A stretch of 64,000 nt of DNA from Gemmatimonadota bacterium (GTDB lineage: Bacteria > Gemmatimonadota > Gemmatimonadetes > Longimicrobiales > Gaopeijiaceae), in the NCBI GenBank assembly GCA_022826005.1, contig JAJDVT010000140.1, positions 19,311 to 83,310 of the forward strand. The letters are read 5' to 3'. Each line of letters starts with the position of its first letter. Positions within the stretch are counted from its first letter, which is position 1. Both the position numbers and the translations under genes were made by a program. Below, in pieces: positions 25,401 through 33,745 of this stretch. The notes under the pieces were generated by a model. That model was not told the DNA's origin. It searched no databases and was given only the letters and a program-made list of their open reading frames with translations.

Positions 25401-26853
25401 CCCAGAGTTCCTGCTCGATGTCGCTGAAGGTGGGGGTGCCGTCGGCCCACGCGCTTACACCGGGGAAGACCTCTGCCAGGCGCTTCGTGGCCATTGTGGC
25501 GCCCGCATGATCGGAACCGGTAACCACGACGGCGGACCTGCTTCCGAAGGCATCCGGCACGATCTCGATCAGGCCGTGACCGGGCGGCAACGCTCCCGGC
25601 GCGATCCTGCCGCTGTCGGCGAGCTCGGCGATGAACGGGTGATCGCTGCCCACCAGGACCATCGCGGGCTCCCGCGCCGCGTTGTCGATCTCGTCCGTGG
25701 TCTTGACCAGCGGGACGGTGAATCCGGTGGTCTCCAGACCCAGCCGGGCCGCGAGTTCGGGCACGCCCTCGGCACCGTCGCCCGGCACGACGACCACGCT
25801 GACGCTGTTGGGGATGTCGCCGCCGCCGAGGAAGCCCCCGCTCCTGTAGAGGTCGGCGAGGTTGGGCGTGCCCCCACCTCCGCCGGGCCGGCCGCCGGAC
25901 GGGGACGAGGGTGCCAGTGCCGGAAGCTCGACTTGCAGGCCGCCCCCGGTGACGGTGACCGCGGCGAGGTTTCGGAAGCGCAGATCGGAGGAAGCGTCCT
26001 CCGTGCTGTCGGCGTCTGCACCGGTGTTTCCGCGGGCCAGGGCGCCGAGGCGGTCGAGCGCGTCGGCGGTGAGGGAGTCCGCGGTGGCGGCGTCCAGCGT
26101 CGGGTCGGCGTCCGGGTCGGCAACAAAGTCCAGTTCGGCGACCAGGTGGACTTCGTCGTCCGGGCTATTGACGGAAACGCGCGGGTATGAAAAGCTGGCC
26201 GATCGAGCCATTGAGTCGCCCGCCGCGAGCCATTCGTTGATCTGCTCGCCGACATCGGCGATGGTTGGCCCGGAGAGGGACCGGATGTGGGGCAGTGAGC
26301 CCGCGAGAAGTCGTGCAGCGCGAAGAATGGCGTCGTCGTCACCGCCCAGGACGGCCACCCAGCGGTCGCCGGCCGGGGTCGTCAGGGTGGCGACGGTGGG
26401 GGGCGTGCCGGAGGCCGGAGTGTGGATGCCGAAGTCCGCGGGCGAAAGCCCCAGGGGTTCCAGGGCACGGTGGCCGATCAGGATGCCGACCTGTCCGGGC
26501 CGGAAGCCGCGCCGCAGCGGCAGATCGAGTGCCATGGTCTCGAAACCCAGCCGGGCCGCGATCTCGGCGGCGGCTACCCGTTCGGCGGTGGTCGGTTCGG
26601 GCGCGAGAACCAGCGTCGCGCCGAGGCGGTCGGGCACGCTGTCGCCGTTCTCGTCAAGGAGGAGGTGGCCGAAATCGAACAGCGTGGCGAGGTCGAGGGG
26701 GGGTGGGGTGGCGGGTGGGGCCTGGGCCGTGGCGGGGTGGGGGGGTGCCAGCAGCGCGGCCAGGGTGGTGAGGAGGAGCAGCGAGGGGTGGAGGCCGGTT
26801 GTGCCGGGGATGGCAGCCGTGTGGGGCGGGGTGGGGTGGCGGGAGGTGCTCAT
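22492..26853 (-). CDS. Large secreted M14-family zinc carboxypeptidase-like protein
   Basis: 1453 residues from ATG 26853, with GGAG upstream and a signal peptide (LHPSLLLLTTLAALLAPPHP, then ATAQA). The first ~600 residues hold two related alpha/beta segments (ATLVLAPEPTTAERVAAAEI... and SVVVVPGDGAEGVPELAARL...), each alternating strand and helix like a duplicated domain. The peptidase is in the C-terminal third: zinc ligands H1142 and E1145 in SAREHANEVSSTSHVLR, a third ligand candidate in VVIHPFTNPDGAQ, and HGYPSHQVVQLF later. The tail is Gly/Asn/Glu-rich. Length is several times that of ordinary M14 enzymes. It probably degrades extracellular peptides or cell-wall material. The sigma factor gene follows 25 bp downstream. 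Confidence 0.82.
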   Translation of the reverse strand: MSTSRHPTPPHTAAIPGTTGLHPSLLLLTTLAALLAPPHPATAQAPPATPPPLDLATLFDFGHLLLDENGDSVPDRLGATLVLAPEPTTAERVAAAEIAARLGFETMALDLPLRRGFRPGQVGILIGHRALEPLGLSPADFGIHTPASGTPPTVATLTTPAGDRWVAVLGGDDDAILRAARLLAGSLPHIRSLSGPTIADVGEQINEWLAAGDSMARSASFSYPRVSVNSPDDEVHLVAELDFVADPDADPTLDAATADSLTADALDRLGALARGNTGADADSTEDASSDLRFRNLAAVTVTGGGLQVELPALAPSSPSGGRPGGGGGTPNLADLYRSGGFLGGGDIPNSVSVVVVPGDGAEGVPELAARLGLETTGFTVPLVKTTDEIDNAAREPAMVLVGSDHPFIAELADSGRIAPGALPPGHGLIEIVPDAFGSRSAVVVTGSDHAGATMATKRLAEVFPGVSAWADGTPTFSDIEQELWGTLSGYTPGGQAAIGLYKLDRIVAGLADEDIASAEILVSAEKAPPGLADVVRERAAALGTENISVTIDNRDVQAADTVFDDQFGVPSETDRFRDAFEARVIPQLTSGAPVHLHARLSEPPEIRRAVADEARRRLIEAGADPDATTVEVLSAFKQGFFWLRESVAPRLAGEDIGEIVIEFLRNEPPGDWPQQAMLTPLRWLHEIFPIDEILVQDLGIDLGQIRFEMVEDGPIYRVRATSPDGGTIVEETFDPVWVLRPYVDRFRDYEHVRVTTGWITATSGADTLAHERIVTDPEWFWDRFQARTLPAVYDYVMQRHEGNPRSGRGDQPYFGTLNVELELSEPDYRLGVDNEIISTMDALHEEIYFGTIEFFQLLGRNARGQGLSYPGRIIPVMRPKGDGTSGRGRITFTGFATDRPTVIVRYERADGTTGEERLDIPKISMGRPSLRRIVVAPATDADPGARPGGEPSPSILSRLDFRLRVDSDTDQRDSLLILAPPDAVDARMISAEQIAATLANLGTLRDAGLYTDALAYHELGEIGVRAYWTHESTDSTRMTAVLPANGVPEPLPVWNDLLPDGWKYTGERIVQWDTPIPPPEGHEMTAKLSHAFDHATMYRVGESYLGRTTWAMDLMSPVTTTHWSRVKATTFKPTVIYSAREHANEVSSTSHVLRHAELLLTDPEQMPRLDKVNVVIHPFTNPDGAQLAYDLYRITPDYILHAGYLGSLGVNVTSGFGSFPVYPESGVRRELWERWLPDIFLNPHGYPSHQVVQLFSEYSGLVRSGRVTERNWGLNKGWFMPGFGYIDDPAFPRHKDAAFKIRDYITAGINSNRDVFEMNQRAYARYRRYGADFDTEVFRLPMTDSVLIEMPLKGSSGGGAYNPRITIWSGITEAPDETAYGPWMELVAKAGLSWDQALLDYLYDGNHEVTRSGSAFRGGATLRMSRTRPPEDPDDDEGEENASNGNSGGNGSR

Positions 26854-27064
26854 GAAGTGACTGTCTCCGGGAAGCAAGAACACTTGCGGCTGGCGTCGGG
26901 ATGAAAATGACGTGGCGGGGGACGCGAGGCCACCTTGCAATGTGCGAGGCTCCCGCCTGCGTGAGCGCCAATCGAATCCGGCCTGCGTGCGCTCGCGCAT
27001 CGCATGGTTAGCATCAACATCCATTTCCATGGAGGTCCCGTTGATCAGAACAAGGAGCTCCTGG
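26854..27064. promoter_or_regulatory. Divergent intergenic region
   Basis: 211 bp separate the peptidase (minus) and the frameshifted lipoprotein (plus). It must hold both promoters. An in-frame ATG at 27029 precedes the better-placed ATG at 27065, which has AAGGAGC about 6 nt upstream. No repeat or conserved RNA is evident. Confidence 0.35.
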
Positions 27065-27581
27065 ATGGGACGTTTGAGCGTGTTTCCAGCCTCCGCGACC
27101 GTGTGGGGAGTCCTCGCGGTGGCCGGTTGCGGCGGCGGTGGCCCCCAGGCCGGTGATGAGCCCATCGGTTGGAGCGGAGCCCTCGGACGCGCACCGCGTC
27201 CCCGCGGAGAGGCCCGAGCTGCTTGCCGTGCATCGCTCGGGAGAGGTGATTCTCAGGGCGGAGTGGAACTCGGGGGATCGCAGCATTCCGCCGGCGGCGC
27301 CGGACTTCCGGGAGGTCGCCGAGCGCTTTCCGGCCGCAGCCGGCCTGCAGATCGGCACGGATGGCCTTATCTGCGTTCAGCGTTGGACCGTGCGCGACGA
27401 CCGGCCGGTCCGGGGTCCGGATTGGCTCGTGTTCAGCTCGGACGGTGACCTGGTGGCCCGCCTCGAGATGCGCTCCGCGTGGCGCGTTCTGGCATTCGGC
27501 GACCGGGCCCCTGTCGCGGCGGTGTACGTTGGCGACAACTTCCAGGAGGTCCGCGTGTACTCACTCGACGGCGTGGAATAG
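27065..27581 (+). pseudogene. Short propeller lipoprotein, frameshifted and internally deleted
   Basis: From ATG 27065 a lipoprotein leader reads MGRLSVFPASATVWGVLAV then AGC. The coding signal then moves one base over: from about 27160 the frame EPSDAHRVPAERPELLAVHR...WLVFSSDGDLVARLEMRS continues to a TAG/TGA-bounded end at 27581 (VYVGDNFQEVRVYSLDGVE). A single extra base in the G/C-rich tract near 27130-27150, which includes a C5 run at 27142-27146, would explain the shift. Even repaired, the product is only ~170 residues: a leader joined to the last two or three blades, so most of the propeller is missing. Confidence 0.6.
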
Positions 27582-27606
27582 ACTGCAACACGATGGGAGT
27601 TTGAGG

Positions 27607-28770
27607 ATGAGACTTTGGAATGGATTGTTGCTATTGCTGGTCAGCGCGGTTCTGGCCGTGTCAGATTCCCTGCCGGCGGATGCCCAGCAGGCACCCTGTC
27701 CCCGAAAGCCCGAGCGGTCCTTCGCGGCGGGCGATACATCGGTCATCGAGGACGGGCGCCCTCCCTGCCGCATCGAGTTCCGCAAGGTCGGGATCCGGCT
27801 CGAAGCGGTGGCCGACGGGTCGCGGCCGGACCCCGGCCGCACCGTCCTGGTGGACTCCAACGGCCGCTACTACTCGGCGAACGCGCGCGGGTGGGGAGTG
27901 ACCATCAGCGTCTGGGATTCGCGGGGCAGGTACCTGCACTCGTTCGGACGGGAAGGGGAAGGTCCGGGCGAACTCACGGCGCGCGGCATTATCAGCCTGT
28001 ACATCGATGGCCGCGACAGGCTGCACGTCCGGGACGGGGGCTTTCAGTGGTCGGTCTTCTCCCCCCGGCACGAGTTCCTGCGGCGCGTCCCTGCCAACGT
28101 GATGGGCGGAGCGCTGGAGGAGAGCACGGTCATTCTTGACGATGGATCGGCGTTGGCAAGCGCCGGCTACGTTGAGGATCGGTCCCGGCATTTTCGCGTT
28201 GTGGACACGTCGGGCGCCCTGGCGCGGACGTTCGGGCCGGAGGGCGAAGCCGGATACATCGTGCGGCCGATTACCTACGCGGGCGGCGACACCTTCTGGG
28301 CGGCTCCGCCCCAGGAGGGCCCGCACGAGTACGTTCTGGAGGAGTGGGGGCTTGACGGGGAGTTGCGTCGAGCCTTCCGGCGAGACGTGTCGTGGTTCGA
28401 GTGGCGCGGCGAGTTGGAGACATCCTCGGCGGTGTCCCGGCTGCACGTCCTGAAGGACGGCCTCCTCATCGTGGGGCTTCCACGTCCGACCCGGGAATTC
28501 CTCGACGCCTACGAAAGTCCACGGCACGGGGACGGACCCTACGAGGACGACGAGGAGAGCGAGATCATGGAACTGATGGAGGTGGTCATCGAGGTGATCG
28601 ACGCAAGATCAGGCGAACTCCTGGCCTCCGACGTGTTTCGGGTACCCGAATTCATGGAGCAGGCCGCAATGGAGTTCTTCCGCGGTTCGCCGCGGGGGTA
28701 CCGGTACGAGGTGGGTGACGACGGGCTGCCCTTCGTGGATATCGTGGCCCTGGAGCTGGTGCCGAGGTAA
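27607..28770 (+). CDS. Six-bladed beta-propeller protein (group B)
   Basis: 387 residues from ATG 27607. An export leader (LWNGLLLLLVSAVLAV, cleavage near ADAQQ) precedes PCRIEFRKVGIRLEAVADG, GREGEGPGEL, FLRRVPANVMGG, and VLEEWGLDGELRRAFRRDVSW. The end is VIEVIDARSGELLASDVF...IVALELVPR. It is a full-length paralog of 11022, 15 kb away, keeping nearly every blade motif. The leader lacks a lipobox, so it is probably periplasmic or secreted. It begins 25 bp after the broken lipoprotein gene and may share its transcript. Confidence 0.8.
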   Translation: MRLWNGLLLLLVSAVLAVSDSLPADAQQAPCPRKPERSFAAGDTSVIEDGRPPCRIEFRKVGIRLEAVADGSRPDPGRTVLVDSNGRYYSANARGWGVTISVWDSRGRYLHSFGREGEGPGELTARGIISLYIDGRDRLHVRDGGFQWSVFSPRHEFLRRVPANVMGGALEESTVILDDGSALASAGYVEDRSRHFRVVDTSGALARTFGPEGEAGYIVRPITYAGGDTFWAAPPQEGPHEYVLEEWGLDGELRRAFRRDVSWFEWRGELETSSAVSRLHVLKDGLLIVGLPRPTREFLDAYESPRHGDGPYEDDEESEIMELMEVVIEVIDARSGELLASDVFRVPEFMEQAAMEFFRGSPRGYRYEVGDDGLPFVDIVALELVPR

Positions 28771-28815
28771 GCGCGCCGGGGCTGCCCGATTGGCTGAGGC
28801 CACGCCGGGCCGGCG

Positions 28816-31233
28816 CTAGCGCCGCGCCTCCCGCCCCGGCCGGTAGCGCCGGATCGCGGCCTCCTCGATCTCCTCGGCGGTCCACGCTATCCGCTTCATT
28901 TCGCCGCGCGCGAACATGGCGGCCTGGTCGGAGTAGTGCGGGGATTCGCCGCGGGCGGTCTGGCCGTAGGAGAGAACGGTGTAGGCCGTCGGGATCTCGC
29001 CGAACTCCACGATCAGCACCCAGGCGTCGCCACGGTTCGCCGCGAGCCGCAGGGCCGCGGCGCCAGCTGGCATTTCGTCGTCGGCCGCCGCCGCGCCCAC
29101 GGGAGCGAAGGAGAGGGTCCGGAAGCAGCCGAGCGTGGGCGGGCAGCCCGAAACCGGCACGTCGACGTCACCCCGGATGACGCGGTGGATGTCGCCCCAT
29201 GGGGCGTCGAGGGGGATTCCCCGTTCTTCCAGGGAGCCCGCTGCGGCCGCGAGAGCGTCGACGGCCTCTGCCGCATCGCGGAGGCCGAATGGTGTCGTCG
29301 CAGGACGCTCGGGGTCCCACGGCTGACGCCAGCGGAGCGAGTCGGGAGCGCCGGAGAAGTACTCCTCCGCCCACCGCTGGAAGAGGACGGCGCCGCGGCT
29401 GCCGGCGGAAGCGGTCCGGTCCCAGGCGGCGAGTACGTTCAGCGCTTCGGCCAGCCCGGGGTGGTCGGTGGCTACGGGACCGCCGCCGGTGCCGGGACCC
29501 GTCGGCACACGGCGGTCGAGCGCCTCCCGCGCCGCGCGCAGGAGGTCGTCGACAACCCGCTCGGCCATGAGCATGCGCGGCGAGTGCTTTAGCGCGATCA
29601 CGTCTGCAAGGGCGAGGGGTTCGGGGGCAACCGCGGCCTGTGGGGCGGGCGCGACTCCGGGGTTGCCCGCAGGTTGACCGGCCCCGGCAAGTCTCCCGCG
29701 GGCCGCCAGCTCCAGCGACAGCTGGCTCCTGAGCCGCAGGCGCGGGTCGGGCAGGTTGGGCGGGACCGTGTCGCGGTCCAGCGGGACGTTGAGGTTGGTG
29801 TAGTCGGGGGTGTCGTTGGCCTGCTGAACGTAGCCGCCGGGCGGGTTGAGGTAGAGGGGCAGGTCCTCCCAGGGGACTAGCTCGGACCAGATGTCGGCGG
29901 ACGAGGCGGCGAGGGCGGCCGTGTCGCCGGTGACCGGGTGGGGGAGCAGGGGAAGCCGGGCGTTGTAGTAGTGCGCGATGTTCCCGTCGGCGTCCGCGTA
30001 GGTGAAATTGGACGTGGGGTGGGCGCGCATCCGCATGACGCCGAGCCACTCGTCGAGGTCGCTTGCCATCATCATGCGCAGGAACTGCTCGCCGCGCCGG
30101 AATTCGCCGTCACGCGGGTCCTTGAGGATGTAGATGTCGTCTTCGGTGCGGTGGATGACCGGGCCGTGCGGGGTATGCCAGGATGTGCGGGTCTCGGTGG
30201 CCGTGTCTCCGGATTCGGTGAGGTAGGCGACGGTGGCGTCGCGCCCCTCCAGGGGCAGTGGCCGGCCGTCGAGGAGAGCGTGGTCGTCGAGTTCGGGGTG
30301 GGCGCGGAGGCGGTAGACCTGCGACAGCACCGGATAGTTGTTGGTAGTCGCCCAGCCGAGGCGGGGGTTGAAGCCGCCGATGATCCCGAAGGCCGTCCCG
30401 ATGCGGAAGTCGCCGTAGAAGTCGATGACGCCGGGGACGCGGACGTGCGCCTCGTAGTAAGTGAGGCCGGAGGGCCGGTCGAGCAGGTCGTAGTCGCCGT
30501 CCCACCGGAGGTGCGGGTTGCGCAGGAGGATGGTGTGGCCGGATGAAGTGCGCGAGCCGTGGAAGGCCCAGGCGTTCGAGCCGTCGAGGAGGAAGGAGGG
30601 TACGGAAGGATCGGGTTGCCGGGCGTGCGTGCGGGGAACCGCGTCCGGGGCCTGGCGGAGATCGGGTGCGGGCGCGGCAGCGGAGGCCGTGACGGCCGAT
30701 TCGGTGCGCGCGGCCAGGTTGCGGCGGAAGCGGGCGGCGTCGCCGCGGCTCCAGGTCTGGACATCGCGTGCGAGGGCGTCGGGGCCGGTGAAGTCGGGCG
30801 CGACCCAGGCGGGGAATTCGCGCGGGTGCAGGCGGATGTAGTGGTTGACGCCATGGGCGAAGCCGCTGTAGACGGCCCGGGTGCGGGGATCGAGCTGGCC
30901 GAAGGTGGCGGCGGCGCGTGCGTGCGACTCGTGCGCGTTGAAGTCGGCGTTCAGCTCGTCGTCGCCCAGGTGGCGGGCGAGCGTGCCCCGGCTGGCGGCC
31001 ATCGCGATGGCGATGGAGGCGCTGTAATCCTCGGACTGGACGTAGCCGAGTCCGAATCCCATCGCCTCGAGGTCGTCGGCGAGGATGTGGGGGACGCCGT
31101 ACTCGGTGCGCACGATCTCCACGCGGCGGGCGATCTCGTGGGTTGGGGGTTGGCATGCGAGGAAGGCGGGCGCGAGGAGGACGGCCAAGCCTGCGGGCGC
31201 GTGACATACACGGGCGGGAGCGTGTCCCCTCAC
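28816..31233 (-). CDS. Penicillin acylase family (Ntn-hydrolase) protein
   Basis: 805 residues. A leader ends FLACQPP, a possible lipobox. The alpha part (~35-190) has RRVEIVRTEYGVPHILADD and GFGLGYVQSEDYSAS. The beta subunit would start at S219 in DGSNAWAFHGSRT, the conserved autocatalytic Ser-Asn-(A/S)-Trp context; HTILLRNPHLRW and GTAFGIIGGFNPRLGWATTN follow. Family members cleave amides such as N-acyl homoserine lactones or beta-lactam side chains in the periplasm. The start codon overlaps the HEAT-cyclophilin stop by 4 nt (31230-31233), so the two are co-translated. Confidence 0.88.
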   Translation of the reverse strand: MRGHAPARVCHAPAGLAVLLAPAFLACQPPTHEIARRVEIVRTEYGVPHILADDLEAMGFGLGYVQSEDYSASIAIAMAASRGTLARHLGDDELNADFNAHESHARAAATFGQLDPRTRAVYSGFAHGVNHYIRLHPREFPAWVAPDFTGPDALARDVQTWSRGDAARFRRNLAARTESAVTASAAAPAPDLRQAPDAVPRTHARQPDPSVPSFLLDGSNAWAFHGSRTSSGHTILLRNPHLRWDGDYDLLDRPSGLTYYEAHVRVPGVIDFYGDFRIGTAFGIIGGFNPRLGWATTNNYPVLSQVYRLRAHPELDDHALLDGRPLPLEGRDATVAYLTESGDTATETRTSWHTPHGPVIHRTEDDIYILKDPRDGEFRRGEQFLRMMMASDLDEWLGVMRMRAHPTSNFTYADADGNIAHYYNARLPLLPHPVTGDTAALAASSADIWSELVPWEDLPLYLNPPGGYVQQANDTPDYTNLNVPLDRDTVPPNLPDPRLRLRSQLSLELAARGRLAGAGQPAGNPGVAPAPQAAVAPEPLALADVIALKHSPRMLMAERVVDDLLRAAREALDRRVPTGPGTGGGPVATDHPGLAEALNVLAAWDRTASAGSRGAVLFQRWAEEYFSGAPDSLRWRQPWDPERPATTPFGLRDAAEAVDALAAAAGSLEERGIPLDAPWGDIHRVIRGDVDVPVSGCPPTLGCFRTLSFAPVGAAAADDEMPAGAAALRLAANRGDAWVLIVEFGEIPTAYTVLSYGQTARGESPHYSDQAAMFARGEMKRIAWTAEEIEEAAIRRYRPGREARR

Positions 31234-33410
31234 CGGCGCACCACCGTGGCCCTCTCGATCACGGCGCCTTCCTGGACGGCGTCCACCACGTCCATCCCCT
31301 CCACGACGACCCCGTGGATGGTGTAGTTGAAGTCCAGGCGAAGGTTGTCCGCCAGGTTGACGAAGATCTGGGCGTCACCGGTGTCGCGGCCGCGGGTGGA
31401 GAGGCCGACGGTGCCGCGCCAGTGGGGATGGTCGCTGATCTCGTCGCGGCTGTAGGGGCCGTCGCCCGAGTACTCGTTGGCGTTCGGGCTGCCCCCCTGG
31501 ATGACGAAGTTGGGCTCGACGCGTTGGAAGGTGAGGCCGTCGAAGTACCCCTCGCCGGCAAGCCGGGCGAAGCGGTCGGCATTCGTGGCGGCGAGTTCGG
31601 GACGGAGCGCGATCACGATGTCGCCCAAGCCGGCCATGGTGAGGACGACGGCGGAGCGTTCCAGCTCGGCGAGCCGCGCGGCGGTGGGGGGTGGGGTGCG
31701 GGGGAGCGGTTCGGGCGCGGCCCGGTACTCGTCGCTGCCGGGGCGCTGGCCCCCGGTCCCACCGCTTCCGGCTCCACCCGGCGCGTTCAGCATCGTGGCG
31801 GCACGGTCGGCCACGACCGGGTCGAAGTCGGTGAGGTACGGCTCGATGTCTTCGCCGGTAAACCCGCCCGCGTCGCCGATAGCGCCCAGAATCGCGACCC
31901 TTACGTCCCGTTCGGTCTCTCGTTCGCGGGCCGTGAAGCGCGCGAGGGCGGCGAGAAGTGCGGGGGTGGGCGGCTCTTCGAGGGTCAGCCTCGCGAGCTG
32001 CCGGACCGCGGTCATGACGAGTTGCGGGTCGTCCTGGCCGAGCTGCGCGAGGAAGATCTCCCCCACCCCCACCCCCGCCGCCGCCGCCAGGCCCTGCAGC
32101 GCGGCCTCGCGCACGTTGGGATCGGGATCCTCGGCGAGCTCGGCCAACACGTCCGCGATCCCCGCCTGTCCCGCGGCCCGCGCTGCCCACGCCCTCACGA
32201 ACGGGTTCGCGTGCCGCGCGAATCTCCCGACATCGCCGGCCACCTCGCCCGGCACGAGCGCCGCGAGTGCGTGAAGCGCCCGTGCCGGCGCCCGCCAGTC
32301 GGGCGCGGTGTCGGCCGGGTCACTTTCCGCGCCCTCCTCGGCGCTCTCGCCTTCGTCCCCCGCGCCCCCCGCCTCCCCCAGCTCCGCCACTCTCCCCCGC
32401 AGCGCCGCCACCTGTGCGTCCACGTCGCTGCAGGGACGGCCCAGCAGCCCGATCGCGACCGCGGCCACATCGGGGTCCGGGTCCGCCGCCGCCGCGATGA
32501 TCGCGTCGCAGCCGCGAGTGGATCGGTACCAGCGGTGGTGGGCGCGCACCGCCTCGACGCGCACGCGCGGATCGGGATCGTCCAGCGCGGCGGGGACGAC
32601 ATCCCCGGAAGCGGTGCCGTAGCGGTTCGTGCCGAGGACGACCTGGCGCCGCACGCCCCAGTCCGCGTCCCGCAGGAGCCGGAGCGAGGCGTCCTCGCCG
32701 AGCTGGTCGGTGTGGACGAGGGCGGTGGCGGCGGTGCGCCGGATCCGGTCGGCGGTATGCGCGTTTGGGTCGCCGGACGGGAGGGTCAGCGTGGCCAGGG
32801 AGGCCGCGGCCGCGGCGAGGGCCATGGGCAGGGTGTCGCCCGCCTGGCCGCCGCGGGCGAAGGCCTCGATTCCGCGCGCGAGGCCGAGCCGTGCGAGGAG
32901 GTCGGGGTCGCCGTGCAGGGACAGGAGGCGGGCCGAGGCGTTGGTCAGGGCGGCGGAGGCTGCCGCGCGGTGATCGGGGGTCTCCAGGGTAAGGCGGCCG
33001 AGGTTGGTGGCCAGCGCGCCGAGCGTCGCCGGGTCGGTCTCTTCCCGGATGCGCGAGGCGAGGAGCCGGGTGACCCCGCCTGGGCCGGCGCCGAAGACGG
33101 ACTGCGCGAGGGCGGTGGCCGCGGCGGTGCGCACCGTGGGGTCGGGGTCGCCGAGCAGCGGCGAGATCTCACCGTGCAGGGGTGGTTCCTCCAGGCGGCC
33201 GAGCGCGCGTACGGCGGCGGCGCGAATCCAAGGATCATCGTTGCCGAGGTGCTCCCGCACCCGCTCCAGGCCGAGCGCGCCGCGCGCGTCCTCCTCGTCG
33301 ACGATCTCGGCGTAGGCGATGTGGAAATCGGACGCGGGCGGGTCGCAGGCGGCGGTGGCCAGGAGCGCGGCAGCAGTGAAATGCACAAACAGCGCGCGCC
33401 CCCGGGTCAT
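31230..33410 (-). CDS. HEAT-repeat lipoprotein with C-terminal cyclophilin-type peptidyl-prolyl isomerase
   Basis: 726 residues from ATG 33410, chosen as the start of the leader (LFVHFTAAALLATAAC, lipobox-like). Residues ~40-560 are HEAT/PBS-lyase-like repeats, each with a D-P-D-(P)-x-V-R turn (GDPDPTVRTAAATALA, DDPDPRVRVEAVRAHH, EDPDPNVREAALQGLA). The last ~160 residues form a cyclophilin: DIVIALRPELAATNADRFAR, then GYFDGLTFQRVEPNFVIQGG with the FxR catalytic pair, and DAQIFVNLADNLRLDF. A surface scaffold plus prolyl isomerase suggests a periplasmic folding factor; the coupled downstream acylase is a candidate client. Confidence 0.85.
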   Translation of the reverse strand: MTRGRALFVHFTAAALLATAACDPPASDFHIAYAEIVDEEDARGALGLERVREHLGNDDPWIRAAAVRALGRLEEPPLHGEISPLLGDPDPTVRTAAATALAQSVFGAGPGGVTRLLASRIREETDPATLGALATNLGRLTLETPDHRAAASAALTNASARLLSLHGDPDLLARLGLARGIEAFARGGQAGDTLPMALAAAAASLATLTLPSGDPNAHTADRIRRTAATALVHTDQLGEDASLRLLRDADWGVRRQVVLGTNRYGTASGDVVPAALDDPDPRVRVEAVRAHHRWYRSTRGCDAIIAAAADPDPDVAAVAIGLLGRPCSDVDAQVAALRGRVAELGEAGGAGDEGESAEEGAESDPADTAPDWRAPARALHALAALVPGEVAGDVGRFARHANPFVRAWAARAAGQAGIADVLAELAEDPDPNVREAALQGLAAAAGVGVGEIFLAQLGQDDPQLVMTAVRQLARLTLEEPPTPALLAALARFTARERETERDVRVAILGAIGDAGGFTGEDIEPYLTDFDPVVADRAATMLNAPGGAGSGGTGGQRPGSDEYRAAPEPLPRTPPPTAARLAELERSAVVLTMAGLGDIVIALRPELAATNADRFARLAGEGYFDGLTFQRVEPNFVIQGGSPNANEYSGDGPYSRDEISDHPHWRGTVGLSTRGRDTGDAQIFVNLADNLRLDFNYTIHGVVVEGMDVVDAVQEGAVIERATVVRR

Positions 33411-33430
33411 CTGCGCCCCCGGCCCTACCG

Positions 33431-33745
33431 TCACCCGTGCGGGTCCCATCCGAACCGTCCCCACGATGCCTCTCCATCCGCGTTGAATACCACGCCTTCG
33501 CTCTCCAGGATTGCGCGCTGCCGCTGCGCGAGTCCGGTGAGCCGTGAGGTCGAGATCGCGCCCCTGCGGTTCACGACGCGCCACCAGGGTACGTCGGAGC
33601 CGGGCGGAAGGTGGCCGAGGGCGTAGCCGACTCCCCGCGCGGCTCGTGGCTCCCCCACCAGGGCGGCAACGCTGCCGTAGTTGATGATCCTTCCGCTGGG
33701 GATCCGCCGCACACAGTCATACACTCGCTCCGAAAACGCGGTCAT
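33431..33745 (-). CDS. Alkyltransferase-like (ATL) MGMT-family protein
   Basis: 104 residues from ATG 33745. It has the MGMT winged-helix DNA-binding part: VYDCVRRIPSGRIINYGSVA, ALVGEPRAARGVGYALGHLP, then VPWWRVVNRRGAIST. The catalytic PCHR of true O6-alkylguanine methyltransferases is replaced by PWWR, as in ATL proteins, which bind alkylated bases and recruit nucleotide excision repair without alkyl transfer. The ending TSRLTGLAQRQRAILESEGV is typical. It lies 20 bp upstream of the HEAT-cyclophilin gene on the same strand. Confidence 0.9.
   Translation of the reverse strand: MTAFSERVYDCVRRIPSGRIINYGSVAALVGEPRAARGVGYALGHLPPGSDVPWWRVVNRRGAISTSRLTGLAQRQRAILESEGVVFNADGEASWGRFGWDPHG

Noticed and set aside
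31143..33626. Open frame of 827 codons antisense to the HEAT-cyclophilin gene
   Set aside because: Gly/Arg/Val-rich shadow produced by repeated HEAT units; no family motif, no leader.
33431..33745. Calling the MGMT-family protein an active O6-alkylguanine methyltransferase
   Set aside because: The catalytic Cys is missing (PWWR in place of PCHR), so it is ATL type.
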